From the NCBI RefSeq assembly GCF_013032005.1, contig NZ_WQBE01000007.1, positions 124,001-188,000 on the forward strand: a stretch of 64,000 nt of DNA, written 5' to 3'. This document shows, piece after piece, positions 57,401 to 64,000 of this stretch; position 1 is the stretch's first letter, and each line of letters begins with the position of its first letter. The translations under genes and the position numbers were made by a program. Under the pieces are notes generated by a model that searched no databases, was not told the DNA's origin, and was given only the letters and a program-made list of their open reading frames with translations. This DNA is from Ruegeria atlantica (lineage in GTDB: Bacteria > Pseudomonadota > Alphaproteobacteria > Rhodobacterales > Rhodobacteraceae).

Positions 57401-57710
57401 CAAACGTCTCGGTCGCGCACTCGATATAGCGCGCAGTCGTGGTGAACGCGGTCACGAAGCCTTTGGTTTGTTTGTGATGGGCGAAGTCTTAAGCAATGCA
57501 GGCGCTGGTGAGGAATACGACGCCATGAAATGCTATGAGCGTGCCTTGGAGATTTCAACTGAGCTGGAAATGCGCCCATTAGCGGCACAGTGCGAACGTG
57601 GGCTGAGCCGAATTAAATCCAGGATGGGGCATACCGATGCCCAAGATCCTATGAGCCGGGAAAACAAGTTTTTTGATGGACTTGATCATCCCAGGGACAA
57701 ACGAACCTAG
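54456..57710 (+). CDS. SAM domain-class III cyclase-NTPase-TPR signalling protein (second copy)
   Basis: A 1084-residue paralogue of the protein at 39959. SAM domain residues 1-55; cyclase about 75-245 with metal Asps D84 (FVDIVD) and D128 (FLGDGV); P-loop at about residue 299 (GDPGIGKSR); helical TPR-like tail to the end. It starts at a GTG with a strong GAGGGGGG Shine-Dalgarno. Gene order and domain order match the first copy. The two differ enough in the tail to sense different signals. Confidence 0.9.
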   Translation: MDQRLRAWLSRLGLESYASLLEENDVDIETLRHLNDEDLKDLGFSLGHRRRLLAAISPAAQAVKKDTIENAAPERRLLTVLFVDIVDSVVLSRQLDPEEMRNLVTKYQSAVVSAVLRYQGYVAKFLGDGVLAYFGWPEAHEDEAERAVKAAKDAFAAIQEIHSQDGRQLQARAGAASGEVVIGTIVGDVMNDDAAVIGATPGLADRLQRLARPYEIVVGPLTRQLLGRRFEVEDIGQHELKGFDEPVQAWRVGTETTVETRFEASRFQGSTPLVGRASDLHLIRDAWQQAKAGSGQVISLTGDPGIGKSRLVEEMRHEISGDRRFGYRYQCSPHHTNDAFFPLITGMRRAAGIAEQDSVAAQLEKLENILGLTDIPLTESVPLIASLLRVETEGRYDAPDFPPVQLRRAIIRCLIDQVLRMSAQHPIIIVIEDIHWADPSTLELLQNMISEAAEAPIMLLLTYRPEFQPDWNDCGYWREIVLSRVGRRQSLRILNSVSGGGVSEEAAAQIVKRADGVPLYIEELTKAFQEAGLSSGDVVPATLHTSLSARLDRLGSAKAIAQIGSVIGREFDHKDIVDLSAEVDMDCLQALEKLVESGLILRMGVPPTASYMFKHALVQDAAYSTLLKSRRHELHSAFADLLERKSSDNNGEIAGIVAHHAFLGEDWPRAFREFRRAGEDAVERSALREAAGQFRRALDARKKFEMDAETATAAIDTKFALRNVLWALGQFAAILDPLDEAEKLSLTLEDDVRLGWVSVYRGASLWQVGRSADSKAAAERGRDIARDSGDRSLEVAADFYLGCTFVTSGELRTAERYFERVVSNLPGDAALEKCGLPFAPAIIARSWLVWSYAERGEFERSSHHAEQAVALADLQDNPFNRAHIGYDIGYYQIVRGDIAAARATLGNASSIIDVWGLTYLSPFTNGFLGFAEILAGDIETGLARLEQSCQLYDDIGLGLFKSLVFTQLAFGYLKAGRIEDASKRLGRALDIARSRGERGHEAFGLFVMGEVLSNAGAGEEYDAMKCYERALEISTELEMRPLAAQCERGLSRIKSRMGHTDAQDPMSRENKFFDGLDHPRDKRT

Positions 57711-57739
57711 GCGCATGTTAAACAACGGTGTGAAGCTGG

Positions 57740-57774
57740 AAGAAGCCTCTCGAGCAGAAGGTTAGGGGCTTCTT
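57740..57774 (+). terminator. Terminator after the second cyclase gene
   Basis: AAGAAGCCTCT (57740-57750) pairs with AGGGGCTTCTT (57764-57774), 10 of 11 Watson-Crick plus one wobble, shortly after the stop codon. The 3' side is partly T-rich. Confidence 0.6.
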
Positions 57775-57931
57775 GGGACAAAGCGAAAAAACAGATGAAA
57801 TTTTTTGAATGATAGGCATTTGTTTGATGCTTGTTGCGCGAGACTTACGATGTGCGACAAGACTGATCGCTAGATTTTTACGCTCACAGGACGATTGCGA
57901 ACCTGCGATGAGAGCCCACTACTGCCATTAA

Positions 57932-58285
57932 TCATACTGCAGCCTTTCGCTCTCGCGCGCGTTCAAGCGTGATGAGTTTGGGTGCTGAGATTCCCGTACC
58001 CAGAACTTTCGCACCGGTCTGCAGCGGATAGTTTTCACGCACAAAATCCCCTGAGGACTGATGTCGCCGGGTCCTCTTCAGCGTCTTTAAGCTAGGTGTA
58101 AAATTCGCCCATACGTGTCTGACGTCAGCAGCAATGGGACAATTCAGGGTTTTTGCATAGAGGAGGGTTTCCGGCTCATCGTAGGCTTCAAGGATCGAAG
58201 ATCAGACGGGAACCATCGCTACCAACGCCGGTTAATGCAACAGCGCCAAGGGAACCGTTCAAATTGAGCTGGCTGTTAACTGCGC
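57932..58285 (-). pseudogene. Frameshifted coding remnant, family not recognised
   Basis: On the minus strand a 90-codon frame (58201-57932) without a start codon reads like coding sequence (LEAYDEPETLLYAKTLNC, later FVRENYPLQTGAKVLGTG). It is overlapped by a second frame (58285-58188) that ends ALTGVGSDGSRLIFDP. Joining the two across a one-base shift gives a continuous sequence. The rest of 57775-57931 holds nothing distinctive. I do not recognise the family. Confidence 0.4.
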
Positions 58286-58779
58286 GTCAGGCACCAGTCA
58301 AGAAGTGATACGGCGTCATCCGGCAACGATATGGCAAGGCCGTCAGCGAAGGCCTGAAACTGTGGGATGGATGCAGGCCCTACGCCAACCAGCACCGGAA
58401 CACCGTGTTCCAAGGCCTTGCCCATCACCGAGCGGAATCCACGGCCAGCGCATTCCTCGGGGCCGAACTTATTCAGTATGAACAGATCGGCGTTCTCGAA
58501 ACTGCTTTGCTCCACTTGCGCCACGGCTTCGGCAAGCGCACTGGGATCCAATCTACACGCCTCCGAGCCGACACCGAGGTTCTGCGTAATCTTGATGACC
58601 GCTCCATCTGGCAGTACTCGCACGCTCATATCGCACCCATCCTGATAAATGGGCGAATGGCTCGCCTCCTTCACGATTCCGCGCAGTTCAAACCCGTTGT
58701 TGTTCAGCTCATCGGCCAGTTCCGACAACAACCTGTCAGCTTCGCCCCGTTTCTGCGAAGAGACGTATGCAATTTTCAT
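58276..58779 (-). CDS. DUF2478 family protein
   Basis: A 167-residue protein matching DUF2478 (MKIAYVSSQKRGEADRLLSEL start; NADLFILNKFGPEECAGRGF). Family members are thought to be P-loop-like and often occur with molybdate or denitrification genes. The start overlaps the nnrS stop by ATGA, so the two are coupled. The function is not established. Confidence 0.82.
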   Translation of the reverse strand: MKIAYVSSQKRGEADRLLSELADELNNNGFELRGIVKEASHSPIYQDGCDMSVRVLPDGAVIKITQNLGVGSEACRLDPSALAEAVAQVEQSSFENADLFILNKFGPEECAGRGFRSVMGKALEHGVPVLVGVGPASIPQFQAFADGLAISLPDDAVSLLDWCLTRS

Positions 58780-60017
58780 CCCTCTGTCCTTTCAATGTAT
58801 GCCGCACTCACTTTCGTCTGATGCCTGCGGCCGCTCAAAACTGGGCGCCGTGGTGTTCCTCTGAGAGCAGGCATAAATCCGATCAGAAAAGCAGTCCAGC
58901 CAAGGCACCACAGCACAGCAACACAGAGTACGAGAGGAAGACCCGGAAAAACCGGTGCCGCAATGCGAATGCAGGTTGCAATCCAGATCGCCCAAACTCC
59001 AATGGTAAACCCCCAATTGGCCCTCAAGCCACCTTCGGCGGTATGCGCTGCTGCCCGGCCTGCGATCGCCATAATCATTCCGGCCATTCCGCCGATTGTG
59101 ATGGCATGCAAGGCGTCCGCCCTAGGATAGAACGACGGTGCAAACCCCGATAAACCCACGGCGATCAAACCAAAGGGTACCCAAAAAAAGGCCAGGTGCA
59201 GTGCCACAAGCAATGGGTTCCCGATGATCGCCAGCGTCCGCCATGTGAGCATTGACCACAAAACTGCCAATGCCGCACAAATCATCGCGAAATATGCCAA
59301 GTCTGATGCGTCAATCAGTCTGGCCGCAATGGCCAAACCTAACAGCACCTGCGGTACGACCAAAGACTGCGTGCTCGGGACCAAAGGCCCGACGCGGTCG
59401 TGGAGAGTAAGCCAATTGCCTGTGAAAGCCGGAATTGCGCGCAATCCGATGTTGATCATCAGCAATGCGAGACCAAGCAGAAACACATCAACCATTTCCA
59501 GGCTTCTGGACGGGGACCCCATCAGCGTGGCGGTCAAAAACAAGAATTCACCGATACCAAGCCCCACTATCGCACACACAAAGCCAAGCTTTTGATAGAT
59601 GCCCGCCAACAGAAGTTGAGTTCCGATTACAACCGCCAGTAAGAGAAAATACCCGGCATTGAAGACGACAAGCAGCCCGGAAGGCACGAAATCCGCCAGC
59701 GCCATAGCAACACGCGCAAGGGCCCACAACGCCAACAATGTGATCAGAACTCCACCCTGAACCGGCGGTCGGCCTGTCCAGCTTGGCAATGCCGTCAGCA
59801 GATACCCACCAATCGCCGCGCCAACAAAGCCAAAAATCAGCTCGTGAACGTGCCAGATAATTGCAGGCTCAAACGCTGGACCAAAACCATCAGTCCATGC
59901 GCTTAGGGGCCAGAGGGCAATCGTGAACAACGCGCAAAGAAATGCCGCGGGAAACAGGACACGGTATGGGACGATCTTGCGCGAAGTCATAGTGTTGCGC
60001 TGGTCAGCCCTGATCAC
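58776..60017 (-). CDS. nnrS: NnrS family membrane protein
   Basis: A 413-residue protein with about twelve hydrophobic segments, matching NnrS (ALFTIALWPLSAW, WHVHELIFGFVGAAIGGYLL, SWTGRPPVQG). NnrS proteins are haem/copper membrane proteins linked to nitric oxide stress and denitrification. The GTG at 60017 overlaps the stop of the previous gene (GTGA); the ATG at 59990 is an alternative. An FNR/NnrR-type box lies upstream of the operon. Confidence 0.88.
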   Translation of the reverse strand: MIRADQRNTMTSRKIVPYRVLFPAAFLCALFTIALWPLSAWTDGFGPAFEPAIIWHVHELIFGFVGAAIGGYLLTALPSWTGRPPVQGGVLITLLALWALARVAMALADFVPSGLLVVFNAGYFLLLAVVIGTQLLLAGIYQKLGFVCAIVGLGIGEFLFLTATLMGSPSRSLEMVDVFLLGLALLMINIGLRAIPAFTGNWLTLHDRVGPLVPSTQSLVVPQVLLGLAIAARLIDASDLAYFAMICAALAVLWSMLTWRTLAIIGNPLLVALHLAFFWVPFGLIAVGLSGFAPSFYPRADALHAITIGGMAGMIMAIAGRAAAHTAEGGLRANWGFTIGVWAIWIATCIRIAAPVFPGLPLVLCVAVLWCLGWTAFLIGFMPALRGTPRRPVLSGRRHQTKVSAAYIERTEG

Positions 60018-60286
60018 TCCGCGCCACGTATGTCAATCAGGAACCCGTCGCTGAGCTGGAAATCAGGAGCGCCGGGCAGAAAGTCATCCGCCAAGGCTCC
60101 TCGCCAAACATTTCGGTCGAGACGCTGGCGACACGGTTCACGTTTTTGCGCAATAAAGGTCAAAGAAGGCGACAGGGGCGTAAGCAGGGCAACCCGCAGC
60201 GCGCCCGTCACGCGGTAGAGCATAGCAGAATAGGGTTTTGAGGGTTCGACAAACAGACCTCCTGCTGTTTTAGCAAGGTTTACCAC
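60014..60286 (-). CDS. Uncharacterised 90-residue protein ahead of nnrS
   Basis: A short ORF that is the first gene of the nnrS operon, with a GTG start at 60286 and a GTGA overlap with nnrS. No family is recognised. It has a hydrophobic stretch near residues 25-45 and basic residues afterwards. The start is uncertain: an FNR-type box centred about 42 bp upstream would make the transcript almost leaderless, so translation might start further in, for example at 60223. Confidence 0.5.
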   Translation of the reverse strand: MVNLAKTAGGLFVEPSKPYSAMLYRVTGALRVALLTPLSPSLTFIAQKREPCRQRLDRNVWRGALADDFLPGAPDFQLSDGFLIDIRGAE

Positions 60287-60321
60287 ACGGGTTTTCCTAA
60301 GCTTCCTTTGGCGCGAAGGAA

Positions 60322-60335
60322 TTGATCGTTGTCAA
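60322..60335 (-). promoter_or_regulatory. FNR/NnrR-type box upstream of the nnrS operon
   Basis: TTGATCGTTGTCAA matches TTGAT-N4-GTCAA, the consensus for FNR/NnrR/Dnr regulators. It lies in the gap between the ECF gene and the nnrS operon and suits control of an NO-linked gene. Confidence 0.6.
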
Positions 60336-60418
60336 TCTGCCGCCGCATTTGCGTTGTTGCCGGGAAAAAATCCTGAGCGCGGTTTGCAGGATGGTCGATC
60401 TGAGCCGAAAGAAATGCG

Positions 60419-61120
60419 TCATAGAACGCCGACTTCTTGCAATCTCGCTACTACGTGATTGGTCATGTTGGCGCATCGTTTGCCGCCAAATGGAAAAATT
60501 GCTTCGAAGCCGCCCCGGACCCGGTTTTCAATTGTAGTTTGCAACCTGCGGCGGGCGCGATATAGGCGTGTTTTTACCGTTATCGGGTTGACCTGAAGTT
60601 CGGTGGCGATGGCAAGAATACTCATTTCCTCTGCTTCGCGCAGCAGAAACGGCAGTCGCAGATGGGGCGGCAGATCGGAAACGGCAGATTCAAGCAAATC
60701 TCTCAATTGCGCGCGCCCAAGCGTTGCGTCAGGGAGTTCAGAATTTTGTCCGGGGAACATAATCACACTCGGTGCTCTGGTTTCGTCGACGGTGTTGTAC
60801 TCTTCATCAGTACGCTCTCGTCTGCGCTGCATACGCGACGTGTTGATCACGATCCGGGTGATCCAGGTGGAAAAGCTGGCATGCTCACGAAAACCCTGCA
60901 GTTTGCTGAACGCCGAAAGATAAGCCTCCTGCAGCGCTTCTTCTGCCTCGGCGTCGCTGTCAACGATACCTCTGGCAACGCGAAACAAGCGGGGGTTCAA
61001 GCGACGGATAAGTTCCCGGACCGCCAGCTCGCTTCCTTCACGCGCGGCATTTACAAGCTCAGCTTCTGATTTGGCCGCATCGCTGGTTGCTTGTTGAGTG
61101 AGGCTTGTTTGGACCTTCAT
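60419..61120 (-). CDS. ECF-family RNA polymerase sigma factor
   Basis: A sigma factor of about 233 residues: region 2 (ALQEAYLSAFSKLQGFREHASFSTWITRIV) and region 4 (LPPHLRLPFLLREAEEMSILAIATELQVN, then TVKTRLYRARRRL). It has an unusual C-terminal extension of about 30 residues (FPFGGKRCANMTNHVVARL). The ATG at 61120 follows GGGAGGA; the much longer frame that begins at 61297 is rejected. It is the last gene of a three-gene operon, and no anti-sigma gene is adjacent. Confidence 0.9.
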   Translation of the reverse strand: MKVQTSLTQQATSDAAKSEAELVNAAREGSELAVRELIRRLNPRLFRVARGIVDSDAEAEEALQEAYLSAFSKLQGFREHASFSTWITRIVINTSRMQRRRERTDEEYNTVDETRAPSVIMFPGQNSELPDATLGRAQLRDLLESAVSDLPPHLRLPFLLREAEEMSILAIATELQVNPITVKTRLYRARRRLQTTIENRVRGGFEAIFPFGGKRCANMTNHVVARLQEVGVL

Positions 61121-61122
61121 GA

Positions 61123-61647
61123 TCAGTCCTCCCTGCGAACGGTAACTTCCGAAAGGATCCTCTCTACCAACGGCAAAGCTGTCAGAGTATCTTCCGAAAC
61201 ATCGCTCTTGTCGTGTGAACTTCCCTCCCAGCCGACGTCGCTGGGGGTTCCAACTACTATGCGACCAACCATCGCCGCCATTTCGTGTGGTAGGCAATAG
61301 TAGTCATATACACCTGGCGTAATCAGGGTGACTTCAAAATACTCATCCGGAAGCAAAAAGTCACTGTCCCACGGGTCGGCCGCAGCGGGAATGCGTCGCC
61401 TTCGATCATAGTTCGCCGGATGATAGGCGGTTGCTGTATGACTGTTGCCGGGATCACGATTGGTGAACCGGACGGTGGTGCCTGAAGATACAGCAAGTCC
61501 AACAGGATCATACCAGATACGTTCGCCGCGCGGGCTGCCGCGCATCTCAACCGTGGCGATCGGTTGCGCAAGCGCGATCCGCGAACTGGCGACGGAAGCA
61601 ACGGCCAATCCCCCAAGCCATACAGCATGACGGCGCGTACAGATCAT
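61123..61647 (-). CDS. Cupredoxin (plastocyanin-like) copper protein
   Basis: A 174-residue exported protein with a signal peptide (RRHAVWLGGLAVASVASS, ending ALAQ). The type 1 copper ligands are clear: H70 (or H76), C118, H121 and M126 in CLPHEMAAM, the plastocyanin C-x2-H-x4-M pattern. It may carry electrons or bind copper in the periplasm. It overlaps the previous gene by ATGA and precedes the sigma-factor gene by two bases. Confidence 0.85.
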   Translation of the reverse strand: MICTRRHAVWLGGLAVASVASSRIALAQPIATVEMRGSPRGERIWYDPVGLAVSSGTTVRFTNRDPGNSHTATAYHPANYDRRRRIPAAADPWDSDFLLPDEYFEVTLITPGVYDYYCLPHEMAAMVGRIVVGTPSDVGWEGSSHDKSDVSEDTLTALPLVERILSEVTVRRED

Positions 61648-62063
61648 TCGGCCAGACGCTCTTTTGCGTTTTCGTCGTGAAACAGCACGACATGCGCGTG
61701 CGGCTTGTCCACGCCGGGATGCCCGGCATTGAAATAGATATCTGTCGAGCTGACGGTGTGTGAACCGATGTTCAATCCGTCAAATGATGCACCGTTTTGC
61801 AGATCGTCGAGTGGTGTCATGTAGACCGTGGCTGACAATCGACCGTCGCGATCATATGCGAGGAACGGACCTGCGGGCAGAGTGGTTGGGTCGACGAAGA
61901 GCGTTCCCAGACCAGGGATGAACTCGGGCAATGGCAATACGTCGCTCACTTTCACATAAGGATCGCCGGCTGGGGCATTGGCGAGAACTTGTTCATCGTG
62001 AGCCTTAGCAGTTGGGGCGGCAGCGACAATAAATCCAAAAGCAACTACGGTTTTTCTGAACAT
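61644..62063 (-). CDS. TTHB210-like (DUF5602-type) exported protein
   Basis: A 139-residue protein with a signal peptide (VVAFGFIVAAAPTAKAHD). The mature part (IPGLGTLFVDPTTLP, VYMTPLDDL, AGHPGVDKPHAHVVLFHDE) resembles TTHB210-type proteins; in Thermus a protein of this family is, as I recall, a main target of an ECF sigma factor. It is the first gene of the operon, followed by the cupredoxin gene. His-rich segments near the end suggest metal binding. Confidence 0.65.
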   Translation of the reverse strand: MFRKTVVAFGFIVAAAPTAKAHDEQVLANAPAGDPYVKVSDVLPLPEFIPGLGTLFVDPTTLPAGPFLAYDRDGRLSATVYMTPLDDLQNGASFDGLNIGSHTVSSTDIYFNAGHPGVDKPHAHVVLFHDENAKERLAE

Positions 62064-62119
62064 GGTTTGGTCCTTTCCAAGGGTTTCACCGGGTTCGCTT
62101 TAGTGCGTTCCTGGTTCCT

Positions 62120-62146
62120 TAGATGCAGGAAACACGGAAAGGTTCC
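62120..62146 (-). promoter_or_regulatory. ECF-type promoter of the sigma-factor operon
   Basis: On the minus strand GGAAC (62146-62142) is followed after 16 bp by CATCTA (62125-62120), closely matching the ECF consensus (GGAAC-N16-17-CGTCTA or GTCTAA). The predicted start is about 50 bases before the first gene. Autoregulation by the encoded sigma factor is likely. Confidence 0.7.
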
Positions 62147-62331
62147 CGAAATTCGACGAAATCGCGCAAGCTGATCGTGAATGCGCTGCAGGGTGGCATT
62201 GTCAGCTATGTATGAATTCAACTACTTCCGGAATTTGCACTCTCAGCGCATGTCTCCTTCGACGGGGCGCGCCGCAGCATCCTGAAGGTAGGGTGGATGT
62301 TAGGATTGGACCGCTGTGGACTAAGTGCTGA

Positions 62332-62538
62332 GGTGCCCGGTTGGCGGCACCAGGTGGAATATGCCTTTCGCGCGCTGCAAAGGATCAAATCCGCCCTCGC
62401 ATTTATATCAGGCTCGAGGAATTGGGAGAGGTTGAAGTCAAAAACAGCGCTTGCCCGCTGCGATGTTTTGCAATGCCATTCGACAATCTGATCGGCGATC
62501 CGGAACAGGACTACTTCGCGGCAGTGCAACTCGTCTAA
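62332..62538 (+). pseudogene. Relic of a class III cyclase C-terminus
   Basis: The frame reads PGGICLSRAAKDQIRPRI, EELGEVEVKNSACPLRCFAM, matching the C-terminal end of class III adenylate/guanylate cyclase domains (PGGICISR-x-DQVR, LGEVEVKNIARPVRVFA). It is open only from 62332, has no start codon, and lacks the catalytic part. It is not a fragment of the nearby full-length copies, whose C-terminal cyclase ends differ. Confidence 0.55.
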
Positions 62539-62569
62539 GCTGCCGCTCGCTGCGAGCGCAAATCCTTGG

Positions 62570-63229
62570 CTACATGACCCTGGAAAGCAATTGAAACACT
62601 GGCATGAGTTTCCCGAATAACACAGACGTTCGTTCTATGAGGTTCGGTTCGATAACAAACGCAGGAGCCCCGGCGTCCATCCAAACGGCAAAGCCCTTGC
62701 GGCGCAATGCCTCTGCGTGGGGATGATCTTTGTCAAAGCCAGTCGGAACGCGTTTCAATTCTGGGTCCTCGATCCGGAAACCATCCTGTCGCATATCTTC
62801 AGTGAGCTGGATCAACTCTGCCCCTTTTGGACCAGCCATTGCCGTGCGGAACGCGTCCAGTGCATTTTTGTCATACTGAAATACCCCGCAGCCAAGGGAC
62901 AGTTTTTCGGGCGATAGCCCAAAGAACCACATCGGTGGTTGAACCGCGTTGCCCTGCGGAATGAACGCAATATGCAGGTGTGCGTTGTAGGGCGTCTTGT
63001 CCTTGGAGAAACGGACATCACGGTAGATGCGAAAGATCTTACTGCGGTGGCCCTGCCCAGTCAGGTCTTGCAATGCGCCAGCCATGCCGTCGGCAAAATG
63101 CTTGCTGGGGCCCTTCAACTGGGTTTCGTAGGTTGTCTTGTGCGCTGCGAACCAATCCTTCGTGTTGTTGGCCTTAAGACCCTCAAGAAAACCAAGTGCC
63201 TCAGACGAGAAACTCTCAAATGTAGCCAT
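62570..63229 (-). CDS. DUF2461 (TIGR02453) family protein
   Basis: A 219-residue protein matching DUF2461 (FLEGLKANNTKDWFAAHK, RIYRDVRFSKDKTPYNAHLH). The family function is unknown. The ATG at 63229 follows GGAGG; an ATG at 63241 is rejected. It ends the three-gene run of MAPEG-TfoX-DUF2461. Confidence 0.87.
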   Translation of the reverse strand: MATFESFSSEALGFLEGLKANNTKDWFAAHKTTYETQLKGPSKHFADGMAGALQDLTGQGHRSKIFRIYRDVRFSKDKTPYNAHLHIAFIPQGNAVQPPMWFFGLSPEKLSLGCGVFQYDKNALDAFRTAMAGPKGAELIQLTEDMRQDGFRIEDPELKRVPTGFDKDHPHAEALRRKGFAVWMDAGAPAFVIEPNLIERTSVLFGKLMPVFQLLSRVM

Positions 63230-63241
63230 CACATCCTCCAT

Positions 63242-63586
63242 TCAGTCTTTCGCCGCGAGGGCTGCGGCGTGTTCGAGGCAAAGTTCTACCCAGCGTCGCA
63301 ATGCAGGGTCATCGCAGTCGCCCTCTTCAACATGTACAAAGCCCCCCAGTTTACGGGTTCCATGGATCACTTCCTTAGCCATTGGATCCTTCAGTGCCAT
63401 GCTCTCGTTCGCCTTACCCACCCGGAACATGAACCGACCGACCCCATCTTTGTGACGGCGAGCGCCGCAGAGCATGTTGCCGTTTAAAAAGAAACACTGG
63501 CCGCCCATCATCCGCTTTTCGGAGATGCCCGCGTGCGCGGCCAAAGCATCGCGCACACGAGTGTTAAGGTTTTCATCTACCGGCAT
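63242..63586 (-). CDS. TfoX N-terminal domain protein
   Basis: A 114-residue protein matching the TfoX/Sxy N-terminal domain (EKRMMGGQCFFLNGNMLCGA). Full TfoX is a competence regulator, but short N-terminal-only proteins are widespread with unknown function. The start overlaps the stop of the MAPEG gene (TGATG). Confidence 0.83.
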   Translation of the reverse strand: MPVDENLNTRVRDALAAHAGISEKRMMGGQCFFLNGNMLCGARRHKDGVGRFMFRVGKANESMALKDPMAKEVIHGTRKLGGFVHVEEGDCDDPALRRWVELCLEHAAALAAKD

Positions 63587-63984
63587 CAGGCGGCTGTGCC
63601 GAGTTGCCAGAGGATGGCGAAAGCCAGCACCATCATAGTCAAGGTCGTCAGGGCCGCCCCAATTGCGCGTCCTTTGCTTTCTGCTGATGCGCGCAAACCG
63701 AAGTAGTGGATGAGGCGGGCTAGCAGCAGAACCCCACCACAGACAGCTATGAGCCAGGGTGCCGTTCCCGCAATCTCGGCACCCGCGAGGGCAAGCAGGG
63801 CAAGCGGGACATATTCGATGAAGTTCCCGTGTGCCCGCATCAGGCGTAGCAGTCCCTCATCCTCACCATGGAGCAAAAGTATCCCGGTCCTGGCACGACG
63901 CACGCCAACGGCGATTGCCATGGGAATGCTCATCAAGACAAACACCGCTGTCACGATCAGCGCAATTTGGGGCAGTTGTTCCAT
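63586..63984 (-). CDS. MAPEG-family membrane protein (YecN-like)
   Basis: A 132-residue protein with four hydrophobic segments and the MAPEG pattern (LLRLMRAHGNFIEYVPLALL, RLIHYFGL). The family includes glutathione-linked membrane enzymes, but short YecN-like bacterial members are uncharacterised. A strong AGGAGGGA precedes the ATG, which lies near the window edge. It is the first gene of the run. Confidence 0.87.
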   Translation of the reverse strand: MEQLPQIALIVTAVFVLMSIPMAIAVGVRRARTGILLLHGEDEGLLRLMRAHGNFIEYVPLALLALAGAEIAGTAPWLIAVCGGVLLLARLIHYFGLRASAESKGRAIGAALTTLTMMVLAFAILWQLGTAA

Positions 63985-64000
63985 CTGATCCCTCCTTTCG

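Noticed and set aside
62218-62331. Frame upstream of the cyclase relic as part of the same pseudogene
   Set aside because: An in-frame TGA at 62329 and no recognisable cyclase residues upstream.

Overview
The window looks like chromosome from a marine alphaproteobacterium of the Roseobacter group (Rhodobacteraceae). The support is indirect: moderately high GC, ATGA-coupled operons, urea transport and urease genes side by side, TRAP and polyamine-type ABC importers, MttB/Rieske betaine-type catabolism, a DUF1127 protein, class III cyclases and an NnrS-type locus. No rRNA, tRNA, CRISPR array or intact insertion sequence was seen, and all taxonomy is inferred from gene content.

Layout. 1-7 kb: the 3' part of a large kinase-like/M23/class III aminotransferase fusion, a hemP operon with an iron-type operator, a phosphoglycolate phosphatase, a hairpin-rich intergenic region, and a DEAD-box helicase behind a coupled 19-codon leader ORF. 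7-19.8 kb: a quaternary-amine-type catabolic region. It has a 2OG oxygenase, a TetR, a class III aminotransferase, then a seven-gene minus-strand operon (two permeases, ATPase, binding protein, a dimethylglycine/N-methylproline demethylase-like flavoprotein, a Rieske oxygenase and an MttB-family protein) and a second TetR. The two TetR proteins are related and lie beside similar operators (AATGRAC-N4-GTYCATT). 19.9-22.1 kb: a lone ectoine-synthase gene and an unusual SDR, divergent from a LysR gene. 22.1-34 kb: urtABCDE (minus) divergent from ureDABC-EFG (plus), with two small extra genes inside the urease operon. 34-39.7 kb: a five-gene redox cluster (MDR, crotonase, SDR, luciferase-like, CmcJ-like) divergent from a LysR gene.

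40-57.7 kb: two large paralogous signalling proteins (SAM domain, class III cyclase, NTPase, TPR-like tail) flank a Na+/H+ antiporter with a C-terminal cyclic-nucleotide-binding domain, a GNAT protein, a lipoprotein and a TRAP/amidase/2-hydroxyacid dehydrogenase operon with its IclR regulator. 57.7-64 kb: degraded coding remnants, an NnrS/DUF2478 operon behind an FNR/NnrR-type box, an ECF sigma operon (TTHB210-like protein, cupredoxin, sigma factor) with a textbook ECF promoter and no visible anti-sigma gene, a cyclase-gene relic, and three small genes (DUF2461, TfoX-N, MAPEG).

The most distinctive points are the ECF-sigma/cupredoxin/TTHB210-like operon, the twin cyclases around a cyclic-nucleotide-binding antiporter, the two-TetR betaine region, and the structured, peptide-encoding leader of the helicase.
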